Shown in pieces: positions 20,929-29,902 of a DNA stretch of 64,000 nt. Source of the DNA: Arcobacter sp. (lineage in GTDB: Bacteria > Campylobacterota > Campylobacteria > Campylobacterales > Arcobacteraceae); contig PKUK01000001.1 in the NCBI GenBank assembly GCA_002869535.1, positions 248,001-312,000 of the forward strand, given 5' to 3'. Within the stretch, counting starts at the first letter, position 1; each line of letters begins with the position of its first letter. Position numbers and translations under genes: made by a program. The notes beneath the pieces are model-generated. The model was not told the DNA's origin and searched no databases. It worked only from the letters and a program-made list of their open reading frames with translations.

Positions 20929-21335
20929 GATTCTCTCGTTTTTAAATATTTTTCTAATTCATCTAAACCAGTATTTAAATCCACTTGATGAAATACCAAA
21001 TCAAAACCATAGTTTTTAAATTTTGGCACAATAGTTGAAGCATCACCAGTTCCAACTACTAAGTTTCCACCAATCATAAAAACTACATTATCTAAGTTTT
21101 TATATTTTGATTTAAGTATCTTTACTTCTCTACACCAGCCTTCTGCTTCGCCATTTAGAGAAGAGATTAATAGTACATCTGCATTGGTTTCTACTACAGC
21201 ATCAAAGAACTCTTCAAGATAAGTATTAACCCCAAGGTTAAACACTTCAAATCCTCTTGCTTGTAATGAAAGATCAATTAGTCTATTTGCTACAACGTGT
21301 ATATCGTTTCCTACAACGCCTGTTACTACTTTCAT
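20925..21335 (-). CDS. glmS: Methylaspartate (glutamate) mutase B12-binding subunit S-like
   Basis: VTGVVGNDIHVVANRL (variant DxHxxG), LLISSLNGEAEG, MIGGNLVVG; 4-bp overlap with the E subunit. Confidence 0.85.
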   Translation of the reverse strand: MKVVTGVVGNDIHVVANRLIDLSLQARGFEVFNLGVNTYLEEFFDAVVETNADVLLISSLNGEAEGWCREVKILKSKYKNLDNVVFMIGGNLVVGTGDASTIVPKFKNYGFDLVFHQVDLNTGLDELEKYLKTRES

Positions 21336-21434
21336 TTAATTGCCTATTTGTTCATTTTATAAAGGGCATAAGGATATCTAAAAGTATGTAAAACTTTTAT
21401 TAGATAGAATAGGGTAAAAAGATGAAGTGATTTA

Positions 21435-22127
21435 ATGAAAACAAAAATATATTTAATACCAGGTTTTATGAATAATGAAAAATTGTGGAGTAGGTTAATA
21501 CCTCTTTTTGATGATAGTTATGAGTTTATTCATCTTGAAATTCCTTTAGAAGATAGTTTTGATAAGATTGTTGAAGTTATAGATAAAAGAATCGATGACC
21601 AAGTGATTAATCTATTGGGTTTTTCCTTAGGTGGTTATATTGCTTGTTATTTTGGATTGAAGTATCCAAATAGAGTCAATAAAATACTTGCTGTTGCTTG
21701 TACTCCAGCAAACTTAAGTGCAAAAGAGTCCCAAAAAAGAAGAGAAGCTATTGAGTTTACAAAAAAATTTGGCTTCAAGGGACTTAGTAGAAAAAAAGCC
21801 ATAAGTTTAGTTGAACCACATAATCAAAATGATGATGAGTTGATTGATTTACTCTTACAGATGTATGTTGATATAGGTGAAGAGGCTTTTTATTCTCAAT
21901 TTATGGCAACAATAATAAGAGAAGACTTATGTGATAAACTAATAAATAGTAATTTAAAACTATCATTTTTTTATGCTTGGGAAGATAGGATGGTAAGTAG
22001 AGAGTTTATGGAAGAGTTTTCTAAAAAAGCAAAGAATATTGACTTTACGCAAATTGAGGCAAAAACACATATGCTACCACTTGAAAGACAAAAAGAGTTA
22101 TCAATTAAGATTAAAGATTGGTTTTAA
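21435..22127 (+). CDS. Alpha/beta hydrolase
   Basis: LIPGFMNNEKLW, LLGFSLGGYIACYFGLKYP nucleophile elbow, terminal His KTHMLPLER. Confidence 0.85.
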   Translation: MKTKIYLIPGFMNNEKLWSRLIPLFDDSYEFIHLEIPLEDSFDKIVEVIDKRIDDQVINLLGFSLGGYIACYFGLKYPNRVNKILAVACTPANLSAKESQKRREAIEFTKKFGFKGLSRKKAISLVEPHNQNDDELIDLLLQMYVDIGEEAFYSQFMATIIREDLCDKLINSNLKLSFFYAWEDRMVSREFMEEFSKKAKNIDFTQIEAKTHMLPLERQKELSIKIKDWF

Positions 22128-22198
22128 TTGTATATGGATAAGTATAATTTAATACTGTTTTGAGATAATATTAAACTTAATAAAAAAAGGAAAACTAA

Positions 22199-22678
22199 AT
22201 GGATTTTTTTACAGCAGACTTATGTGACCAACACCCTGACAAAACTTATTTACTAGATAATGAATTTAAAAACTATGGTGGAAAAGAAAAAGTTTATGGT
22301 GAAGTTGTTACTGTTAAGCTTGATAGAAATAATAGTGAACTTATTAAACTACTCAGGGATGAGTCTGGAAAAGGTAAAATTGTTGTAGTTGATGTATCAG
22401 ATGAATATTTTGCAGTTGTCGGTGAAAATCTTATGAAGTTTGCTGCTAATAACAATTATGAGGGAATTATAGTTAATGGGTATGTAAGAGATACCTTTCA
22501 GATAAAAGATATACCAGTTGCCCTATATGCAAGAGGAACTTGCAGTAGAAAGTATATTCCTGAAACTCAAGGAGAAAGAGGTATCGATATATCTTTTGGT
22601 GGAGTAAATTTTTGTGAGGGTGATATTGTATATGCAGATAGGGATGGAATAATATTATCAAAAGAGAGTTTATTTTAG
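22199..22678 (+). CDS. rraA: RraA-like family protein
   Basis: TADLCDQHPDK, GIIVNGYVRDTFQIKDIPVALYARGTCSRK. Confidence 0.85.
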   Translation: MDFFTADLCDQHPDKTYLLDNEFKNYGGKEKVYGEVVTVKLDRNNSELIKLLRDESGKGKIVVVDVSDEYFAVVGENLMKFAANNNYEGIIVNGYVRDTFQIKDIPVALYARGTCSRKYIPETQGERGIDISFGGVNFCEGDIVYADRDGIILSKESLF

Positions 22679-22679
22679 G

Positions 22680-22708
22680 TTGACATCAATATTAGTTAGT
22701 AGTATAAT
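22680..22708 (+). promoter_or_regulatory. Consensus-like -35/-10 promoter
   Basis: TTGACA (22680-22685), 17-bp spacer, TATAAT (22703-22708). Confidence 0.75.
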
Positions 22709-22749
22709 CAGTTAATAAGCTACTAGTTAGTATTAAAAAGGTGGAAATT

Positions 22750-23820
22750 ATGAATATTCAAGATAGAGCACAAGGTGCAATAGTAGGGGCATTTATAGGT
22801 GACGCAATTGCGTTAGGCCCACATTGGTATTATGATTTAGATGAACAACATAAAGATTATGGTGAGTGGATTACAACATATACAGACCCTAAAAAGGGAA
22901 GATACCACGAACATGAAAAAAAAGGGAATCAATCTCAAGCTGGATATATATTAAAGCTTATGATTAAATCTCTTGTTGAAAATGGGGAATACAATCAAGA
23001 AGATTTTTGTAAAAAACTTGATGAAGATTTATTTACAAAAATGGATGGAACAGCACACAATGGACCAGGGGGTTATACTTCTCAATCTATTAGGAAAGTA
23101 TATACCCAAAGAGTAGAGGAAAAACTTCCATGGGATAAAGTTGGAAGTCATGCAGATACAACTGAAGCAATAGAGAGAACACTTGCCCTTGCAGTTAGAT
23201 ATGCCCTCAATCAAAAAAAACTATCAAAAAGTATTTCCCATAATACATTTATTACTCAAGTTGATGATATAGTTGGGTCTATGAGTGTTGCCTATGGTGC
23301 CGTTTTATCACAGTTGATTCAAGGGGAAAAGTTAGATGAGAATATATCTACTAAATTAATGAAATTAGTTAAAAAAGGTGAATTACCTTTTTATGCAGTT
23401 ACTACAGATGATTTTAAACCACCAAAAAATGGAGTAAAAGACCCTTCAACTATAGGATTATTTGCTTCCCCTGATGCTCTTTTATCTCCTTCATTTATGG
23501 CAAAAGCAGCAAATGATAAAGATATAAAAATAGAACCTGCCTGGAAAGTATCATTAGTATATGGAATGCCATGTGCTATATATCATATATTGCCAGCAAG
23601 TTATTATTTAGCAGCAAGATTTAATGATGATTTTGAGAGTGCAATATTACACTCTTTAAATGGTGGTGGACAAAATCAAGCTAGATCAATATTGACAGGT
23701 GCACTAGTTGGAGCACAGGTTGGATTAAAAAATATTCCACAAAGATTTATAGATGGATTGAATGAAAAAGATGAGATTTTAGAATTAGCTAAAAAACTTT
23801 CAGATATTATAGAAGCGTAA
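22750..23820 (+). CDS. ADP-ribosylglycohydrolase family protein
   Basis: RAQGAIVGAFIGDAIALGPHWYYD...; C-terminal LNGGGQNQARSILTGALVGAQVG; ATG at 22750 preferred over the GTG at 22741. Confidence 0.85.
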   Translation: MNIQDRAQGAIVGAFIGDAIALGPHWYYDLDEQHKDYGEWITTYTDPKKGRYHEHEKKGNQSQAGYILKLMIKSLVENGEYNQEDFCKKLDEDLFTKMDGTAHNGPGGYTSQSIRKVYTQRVEEKLPWDKVGSHADTTEAIERTLALAVRYALNQKKLSKSISHNTFITQVDDIVGSMSVAYGAVLSQLIQGEKLDENISTKLMKLVKKGELPFYAVTTDDFKPPKNGVKDPSTIGLFASPDALLSPSFMAKAANDKDIKIEPAWKVSLVYGMPCAIYHILPASYYLAARFNDDFESAILHSLNGGGQNQARSILTGALVGAQVGLKNIPQRFIDGLNEKDEILELAKKLSDIIEA

Positions 23821-23906
23821 TTTTTTAAAAGATGAAATGACTTTTAATATATACAAACATATATTAAATACAAATAGAATAACAAGATATAAATATAGAG
23901 GTAATT

Positions 23907-26000
23907 ATGAATTATAACTGGAAGACTATAGATTTAAATAACGGAACAGTAGAAGAAAAAAGAGAAGAGATAAAACAATATTTTTTACAAACATATGAAT
24001 TAGATGAAAAGCTCTTTGATTTATTAGAAGATAAAAAGCATATATTAGAGCAACCAAATAGGTTAAGACATCCCCTAATATTTTATTTTGGACATACAGC
24101 TACTTTTTTTATGAATAAACTAAATGTATCAAATATTACAAGTAAAAGAGTTAATAAAACTTATGAAGCCTTATTTGCAATAGGTGTTGATGAGATGAGT
24201 TGGGATGATTTAAATGATGAGAATTATCAATGGCCAACATATGAAGAGACAAAAGCATATAGGGATGAGGTGAAAGCACTAGTATTAGAGCTTATTGATA
24301 CTATTGAGTTTGCTATTCCTATTAATTGGAATTCTCCTATGTGGGTTATACTTATGGGAATAGAACATGAGAATATACATATAGAGACTTCATCTGTACT
24401 ACTTAGAGAACTAGATATAAAATACTTTAAAGATGATGAACTATTTACTTATAATAATGAAGGAAGTCAAACATATCCTCAAAATGAATTAGTAGCAGTA
24501 GAGAGTGGAGAAGTATTACTTGAAAAAGAACACAATAAACCAGAGTATTATGGATGGGATAATGAGTTTGCTTTCCATAAGGCAGATATTAAAGAGTTTA
24601 AAGCTAGTAAGTATTTAGTATCAAATGGTGAGTTCTTAGAGTTTGTAAAAGAGGGTGGTTATAACAAACTACATTACTTTAGTAAAGATGGATTGAAGTG
24701 GTTAGACTTTACACAAAGTAAGATGCCAGTATTTTGGATAAAAAAAGAAGATAAATACTATTTAAGAGAGATAAATAGAGTAGTAGAGTTACCTTTAAAT
24801 TATCCTGTTGATATAAACGTATATGAAGCAGAAGCTTTTTGTAAGTATAAGAGTGAAGAATTAGGTTATGAAGTTAGACTTCCAAGTGAAGATGAGTTTT
24901 ATAGATTAAATGATTATGTAAAAGCACAAGAGTGTGAGGCAAACATAGGATTAAAGTATTTTAATCAAACACCAGTGGATAAATATCCTATGGGTGAGTT
25001 TTATGATGTTATTGGAAATGTATGGCAGTGGAGTATAACTCCTATGTATCCGCTTGATGGATTTGAAACACATCCTGTATATGATGACTTTACAACTCCT
25101 ACTTTTGATGATAGACATGCTTTAATGAAAGGTGGATCATTTATTAGTTTAGGAAATGAGACATTAAGAAGTGCAAGATATGCCTTTAGAAAGCATTTTT
25201 TCCAACATGCTGGATTTAGATATGTTAAAAGTGAAAATGAGTACAGAACTAGGTTAAACGATAATGTATATGAAACAGATGAACAGATTTCTCAGTATTG
25301 TGAGTTTCATTATGGAGAAGAGAGTTTTTGTGTTAAGAACTTCACAAAAACTTCTGTTGAAGTGTTAAAACCTTATTTAGAAAATATCAAAAAAGATAAA
25401 GCACTTGATTTAGGTTGTAGTGTGGGAAGAAGTTCTTTTGAGCTTGGAAAAATATTTGATGAGGTATTAGGAATAGACTTTAGTGCTAACTTTATTAGTG
25501 TAGGAATAAAACTTAAAAAATATGATAGTCTAACTTTCAAAGTAGCAACAGAAGGTGAGTTATATGAAGAGAAAACAGTAGCCCTAAAAGATTTTGATTT
25601 GGAAGAAATCAAAGAGAGAGTTACCTTTATGCAAGGTGATGCTTGTAATTTAAAAGATATCTATACAGCATATGATTTGATTTTTTGTTCAAACTTGATT
25701 GATAGGTTATATTATCCTCAAAAATTCTTAGATGATATACCAAATAGAGTAAATAAAGATGGTCTTTTAGTACTATTAAGTCCATATACTTGGCTTGAAG
25801 CCTATACTCCAAAACAAAACTGGTTAGGTGGATATGTTAGAGATAATAAAGAGGTAAAAACTTTAGATACATTAAAAGAAAACCTTAGTGATAGATTCGA
25901 ACTTCTTGATACTATTGATGTTCCTTTTGTGATAAAAGAGACAGCAAGAAAACATCAACATACAATATCTCAAATGAGTATTTGGAAAAAAATTAAATAG
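23907..26000 (+). CDS. ovoA: 5-histidylcysteine sulfoxide synthase / mercaptohistidine methyltransferase (ovothiol biosynthesis)
   Basis: DinB-like N-terminus (IFYFGHTATFF, GIEHENIHIETSS), FGE-sulfatase-like core (GNVWQWSITPMYPLDGF...GGSFISLGNETLRSARYAFRKHFFQHAGFRYV), C-terminal SAM methyltransferase (ALDLGCSVGRSSFELG). Confidence 0.92.
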   Translation: MNYNWKTIDLNNGTVEEKREEIKQYFLQTYELDEKLFDLLEDKKHILEQPNRLRHPLIFYFGHTATFFMNKLNVSNITSKRVNKTYEALFAIGVDEMSWDDLNDENYQWPTYEETKAYRDEVKALVLELIDTIEFAIPINWNSPMWVILMGIEHENIHIETSSVLLRELDIKYFKDDELFTYNNEGSQTYPQNELVAVESGEVLLEKEHNKPEYYGWDNEFAFHKADIKEFKASKYLVSNGEFLEFVKEGGYNKLHYFSKDGLKWLDFTQSKMPVFWIKKEDKYYLREINRVVELPLNYPVDINVYEAEAFCKYKSEELGYEVRLPSEDEFYRLNDYVKAQECEANIGLKYFNQTPVDKYPMGEFYDVIGNVWQWSITPMYPLDGFETHPVYDDFTTPTFDDRHALMKGGSFISLGNETLRSARYAFRKHFFQHAGFRYVKSENEYRTRLNDNVYETDEQISQYCEFHYGEESFCVKNFTKTSVEVLKPYLENIKKDKALDLGCSVGRSSFELGKIFDEVLGIDFSANFISVGIKLKKYDSLTFKVATEGELYEEKTVALKDFDLEEIKERVTFMQGDACNLKDIYTAYDLIFCSNLIDRLYYPQKFLDDIPNRVNKDGLLVLLSPYTWLEAYTPKQNWLGGYVRDNKEVKTLDTLKENLSDRFELLDTIDVPFVIKETARKHQHTISQMSIWKKIK

Positions 26001-26006
26001 AAACAT

Positions 26007-26043
26007 ATTCTACTAAATAATTTAAAACATTATTTAGTAGAAT
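26007..26043. terminator. Hairpin (perfect 15-bp stem) between ovoA and the comEC-like gene
   Basis: ATTCTACTAAATAAT-TTAAAAC-ATTATTTAGTAGAAT. Confidence 0.6.
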
Positions 26044-26048
26044 AAATA

Positions 26049-27284
26049 ATGCAAAAATTAAATTTTATAAATGACAAAAAAGAGTTACTTTTCTTTAGTA
26101 TTATTTTAATACTCATTCTTTTTATTTCACTACTTTTTCAATATAACAACTATAAAATTTTTACTGCAAATTCCATATATAAACTTCAAGCCCAAGTTTT
26201 TAATAAATACGAAAAAGAAGATTTTGATATCTATAAATTCCAAGGTGAGAATTTTACTTTCTTTTCATCCACTTCTAAAGCCTTAAATTTAGAGAAACTA
26301 GATTTTGTAGATATCTCAATACTTACATCAAAAGTCTCTTTTATAGAGTATCTAAAAGGTTTTTACACTAAAAGTTTTAATATTTTTAAAGTATATAAAA
26401 GTAGTATCAAAAAAGATTTAAGTTATAAAATTAAGTCTCAACATATAGATAAAGATATTAGTGAAATATATGAAGCGATATTTTTAGCAATCCCTACAAA
26501 TGATAGATTAAGAGATGTTTTTGCTACTTATTCCATATCTCACTTAATAGCTATTTCAGGCTTCCATCTTGGTGTTTTGTCCTTTATAATTTATTCAATA
26601 CTATATTTCCCATATAACTATTTTCATAATAGATATTTTCCCTATAGAAACAAAAAATTTGATATTTTGATTATTACTTTAAGTATCTTGTTTTTATATT
26701 TAATCTTTACAAACTTAGTTCCCTCTCTTTTAAGAGCCTTTGTTATGATGTTTTTAGGAGTATTTATACTTAGAGCTAATATAAAGCTTGTCTCTTTTGA
26801 GACTCTATTATTTACTTTTGTATTTATAATTGTACTTTTTCCATCGTATATATTTTCTATCTCTTTTGGGTTCTCAATAATTGGAGTATTTTATATATTC
26901 TTATTTATAAAATACTTTCAAAATCTTAATAAGATATTTTTATTTCTATTTTTCAATATCTGGATTTTTGCTAGCTTTAACCCAATAGTGCATTATTTTT
27001 TTGGAACAACATCTTTTGTACAATTGTTTTCTCCACTTATCACAATATTTTTTACTATCTTTTATCCTATTGAACTGTTTTTACATCTAATTGGATATGG
27101 AGGTATGTTAGATAGTTTTTTAAATTATGCTATTGGTCTAAAATTTGAAATTTTTGAAGTTATAACACCACTTTGGTTTTTTGTAAGTTATATTGTAGTT
27201 TCTTTACTTGCAATTGTACGAAAAGAGGCATTTATAGTTTTAAATGTTCTACTTCTTAGTTTTAATTACTATCTTTTTGTATAA
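26049..27284 (+). CDS. ComEC/Rec2-related membrane protein
   Basis: YSISHLIAISGFHLGVLSFIIY, NLVPSLLRAFVMMFLG competence-domain motifs. Confidence 0.88.
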   Translation: MQKLNFINDKKELLFFSIILILILFISLLFQYNNYKIFTANSIYKLQAQVFNKYEKEDFDIYKFQGENFTFFSSTSKALNLEKLDFVDISILTSKVSFIEYLKGFYTKSFNIFKVYKSSIKKDLSYKIKSQHIDKDISEIYEAIFLAIPTNDRLRDVFATYSISHLIAISGFHLGVLSFIIYSILYFPYNYFHNRYFPYRNKKFDILIITLSILFLYLIFTNLVPSLLRAFVMMFLGVFILRANIKLVSFETLLFTFVFIIVLFPSYIFSISFGFSIIGVFYIFLFIKYFQNLNKIFLFLFFNIWIFASFNPIVHYFFGTTSFVQLFSPLITIFFTIFYPIELFLHLIGYGGMLDSFLNYAIGLKFEIFEVITPLWFFVSYIVVSLLAIVRKEAFIVLNVLLLSFNYYLFV

Positions 27285-27399
27285 CAATTCTTTAAAATAG
27301 ATAAAAACACAATAATATGCATTAAACTTCCATAAAATTATTATTAAATAACATAAAAATTATTATAAAATATTAAATATATAATAAAAAGGAGAGATT

Positions 27400-28365
27400 A
27401 TGCAAGTAGAAGCAAGTAATAATGTTAACTCTACAAATAAAACTCAAACTAGTAATAGTAATGTTGAAAATAGTAGTGAGTCTTTATTTAGTAGTCTATT
27501 AGCAAAAGATGTATCACCTAAAGATATAAGTTATGATGAATATAAAAACTTAACAGCTGAAGATATTAATAGACTCTATCCTAAAGAAGATATGCCAAAT
27601 GAAAATGCTAAAGCATTGTCCTTATTTACTAAAGCAAATACTTCTGAAGATGAAATACTAAATCAAGTTTTATTTGATTTTGAGTTAAAACATAATGATG
27701 AACAGATAGATTATAATTCAAAATCTATTGATGAAAAAGCAGAATGGCATGTGAGTAGTTTTTTTGATTTTACTGTAAAGTCGTGGGATAATATAAAAGA
27801 TATTCGGCTGGTTGATCCTGAAACAGGAGAACTTTTAGGTGAATCTGAACCTAAACCTTGGGCTTATGAAAAAAAAATAACAGCTGAATATCTTTTTTCT
27901 ACTTATAATACAGGAAGGGAATATTTTAATGATAAAAGAGAATATTTTGAAGAGTCTTTAGATAAAGAAAGATTTCTTGTTATGGAAAAAAGATTTGTTA
28001 TACAAGATAGTATCCAAAGAGAATATGAAAAAAGAGTATCAGAAAGAGATGGCATTTTAAATAGCTATACTTCAAACAATAAAGCTAATCCCTTAAATAA
28101 TATAAAAAGTGACGAAAATACAGACTATAAATCAAAATCTGTTGATGAAAAAGTTGAAAAAACAGAGTACAAATCAAAAACAGTTGATGAAAAAGTGGAA
28201 AGAGATGTGAGTGTTTCTAATGATTCTGCTTCAAAAATAAGGGATTTGTTAAGAGAATATTATGGTAATAAGTTAGATAAAGAAACATTTTTTATAAGTG
28301 AGCAAAAATATAATATACAGGATATTATTCAAAGAGAATATGAAAAAAGTAGCAGAAAAGAATAA
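27400..28365 (+). CDS. Hypothetical protein with internal repeats
   Basis: Repeated units DYNSKSIDEKAE / DYKSKSVDEKVE / EYKSKTVDEKVE, and two copies of LDKE-F-(x)n-IQD-IQREYEK. Confidence 0.75.
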   Translation: MQVEASNNVNSTNKTQTSNSNVENSSESLFSSLLAKDVSPKDISYDEYKNLTAEDINRLYPKEDMPNENAKALSLFTKANTSEDEILNQVLFDFELKHNDEQIDYNSKSIDEKAEWHVSSFFDFTVKSWDNIKDIRLVDPETGELLGESEPKPWAYEKKITAEYLFSTYNTGREYFNDKREYFEESLDKERFLVMEKRFVIQDSIQREYEKRVSERDGILNSYTSNNKANPLNNIKSDENTDYKSKSVDEKVEKTEYKSKTVDEKVERDVSVSNDSASKIRDLLREYYGNKLDKETFFISEQKYNIQDIIQREYEKSSRKE

Positions 28366-28480
28366 ATTTTTAGATAGTGATACTTTAAATAATAAATCTA
28401 ATTCATTGAAAAAGGATATAAAAAGTGCATAGTATAGTAGCTAAATAGTTCTATAAATTTATATAAAACCTATTTTATTA

Positions 28481-28655
28481 AATACTACCAAATTGCCACT
28501 TTTAAATTTTTATACTTTTAAAAATTAAAAGGGAAACTTATGAACTATTCTAAAAAAGATATCTTACTTATCTTCTTCTTACCATTTTTATAATGGTAAC
28601 ACCATTTGTAAAGATAGATGGAAATCATCTTTTACTACTATCTTTTTTTTAAATT
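28481..28655 (+). pseudogene. Truncated, frameshifted duplicate of the ccoG promoter and 5' coding region
   Basis: ACCAAATTGCCACTTTTAAATTTTTATACTTTTAAAAATTAAAAGG...ATGAACTATTCTAAAAAAGATATCTTACTTATCTTC... closely matches 29851-30010; one A missing in the A-run after the start. Confidence 0.9.
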
Positions 28656-28760
28656 TACTATTAATAATCTTTAATATTTATCTATATATAGTTTAAGTTT
28701 TATTTTAAGTATAAAAAATGCTATAATAAAATTATTATTTTTAAAATAAAGGATTTAGTT

Positions 28761-29819
28761 ATGTCTCAGCCTTTAGAATGTACATTTGATAAAAATTATT
28801 TATCAAAAGCAACTATTTTATATATAGAAGCAGATGACAATATTAGAGAAAACGCTTCTTCAATATTTGCAGGTTTTTTTAAAAAAGTGTTGGTTTGTCA
28901 AAATATTGATGAAGCTCAAAAAGTATTTGCAAATAATAAAGTAGAAATTGATATTGTTTTATTAGATGTAGATATGCCAGATTTAGGTGGTATTAAAATC
29001 TTATCTAAAATAAGAGAATTAGATTGGAACCTTCCCATTTTAATTACTACAAGCTTTAGTGAGATAAATCTTTTATTAAAAGCGATAAAATTTAATCTTA
29101 CAAATTATATTGCAAAGCCTATGCAATTGAATACTACATTAAAAATAATGTCAGATACAATCAAAAAAATTGAAGATGAAAAAGAGCTTGCAATCAAAAA
29201 CAATGAGCTAAGACAGTTTATGTCTATATTGGATTCAAATAATATTATTTGTGAGTTAGATTTAAACTTTAAAATAGAATCAGCAAATGATCTGTTTTTG
29301 ATAAATTCTGGTTTTGGATTAGATGAAATAATTGGAAAAGATTTCAATGATAAAGTAATCTTTCATCATAGCGATATTTCCGATTTTGAAATAAAAGAAC
29401 TACTTACTAAAGGTAAAACTTGGGTTGGTCTTTGTAAAAAGATGACAAAAGATGGAGAGTTTTACAACACCTATTCTACAATACTTCCTATTTTCCACAA
29501 TAACGGTAAAGTTAAAAAATATATTGAGTTTTCTACTTTAACAACAAGATATGAAAAAGAGATACTATCACTTAAAAAACATATTATGTCATTAAAAAGT
29601 GAAAACTTTAAGACAAACTCTGAGTTAAGAAAAGAGAAAGAACATTATGCTTCACTTTCAGCCAAGCTACAAAAACAAGTTGATGATAGTGTAAATAGTG
29701 CACAAGGGATTGTTTTTGAGTTATATGAAGCTAAAAAGAGAAATAATAAATTACTTGAAAAACTAAAAATTCAAGAACAAAGATTTGATGAGTTCCAAGC
29801 ATCGGTTTTATGCGGGTAA
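28761..29819 (+). CDS. Response regulator receiver + PAS domain protein
   Basis: TILYIEADDNIRENASSIF, IVLLDVDMPDLGGIKILSKIRE, YIAKPMQ; PAS-like middle and C-terminal coiled coil. Confidence 0.85.
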   Translation: MSQPLECTFDKNYLSKATILYIEADDNIRENASSIFAGFFKKVLVCQNIDEAQKVFANNKVEIDIVLLDVDMPDLGGIKILSKIRELDWNLPILITTSFSEINLLLKAIKFNLTNYIAKPMQLNTTLKIMSDTIKKIEDEKELAIKNNELRQFMSILDSNNIICELDLNFKIESANDLFLINSGFGLDEIIGKDFNDKVIFHHSDISDFEIKELLTKGKTWVGLCKKMTKDGEFYNTYSTILPIFHNNGKVKKYIEFSTLTTRYEKEILSLKKHIMSLKSENFKTNSELRKEKEHYASLSAKLQKQVDDSVNSAQGIVFELYEAKKRNNKLLEKLKIQEQRFDEFQASVLCG

Positions 29820-29902
29820 ATATTTTTAATCGATGATTATTTAATTTACCACCAAATTGACACTTTTAATTTTTATACTTTTAAAAATTAAAAGGAACAA
29901 TT

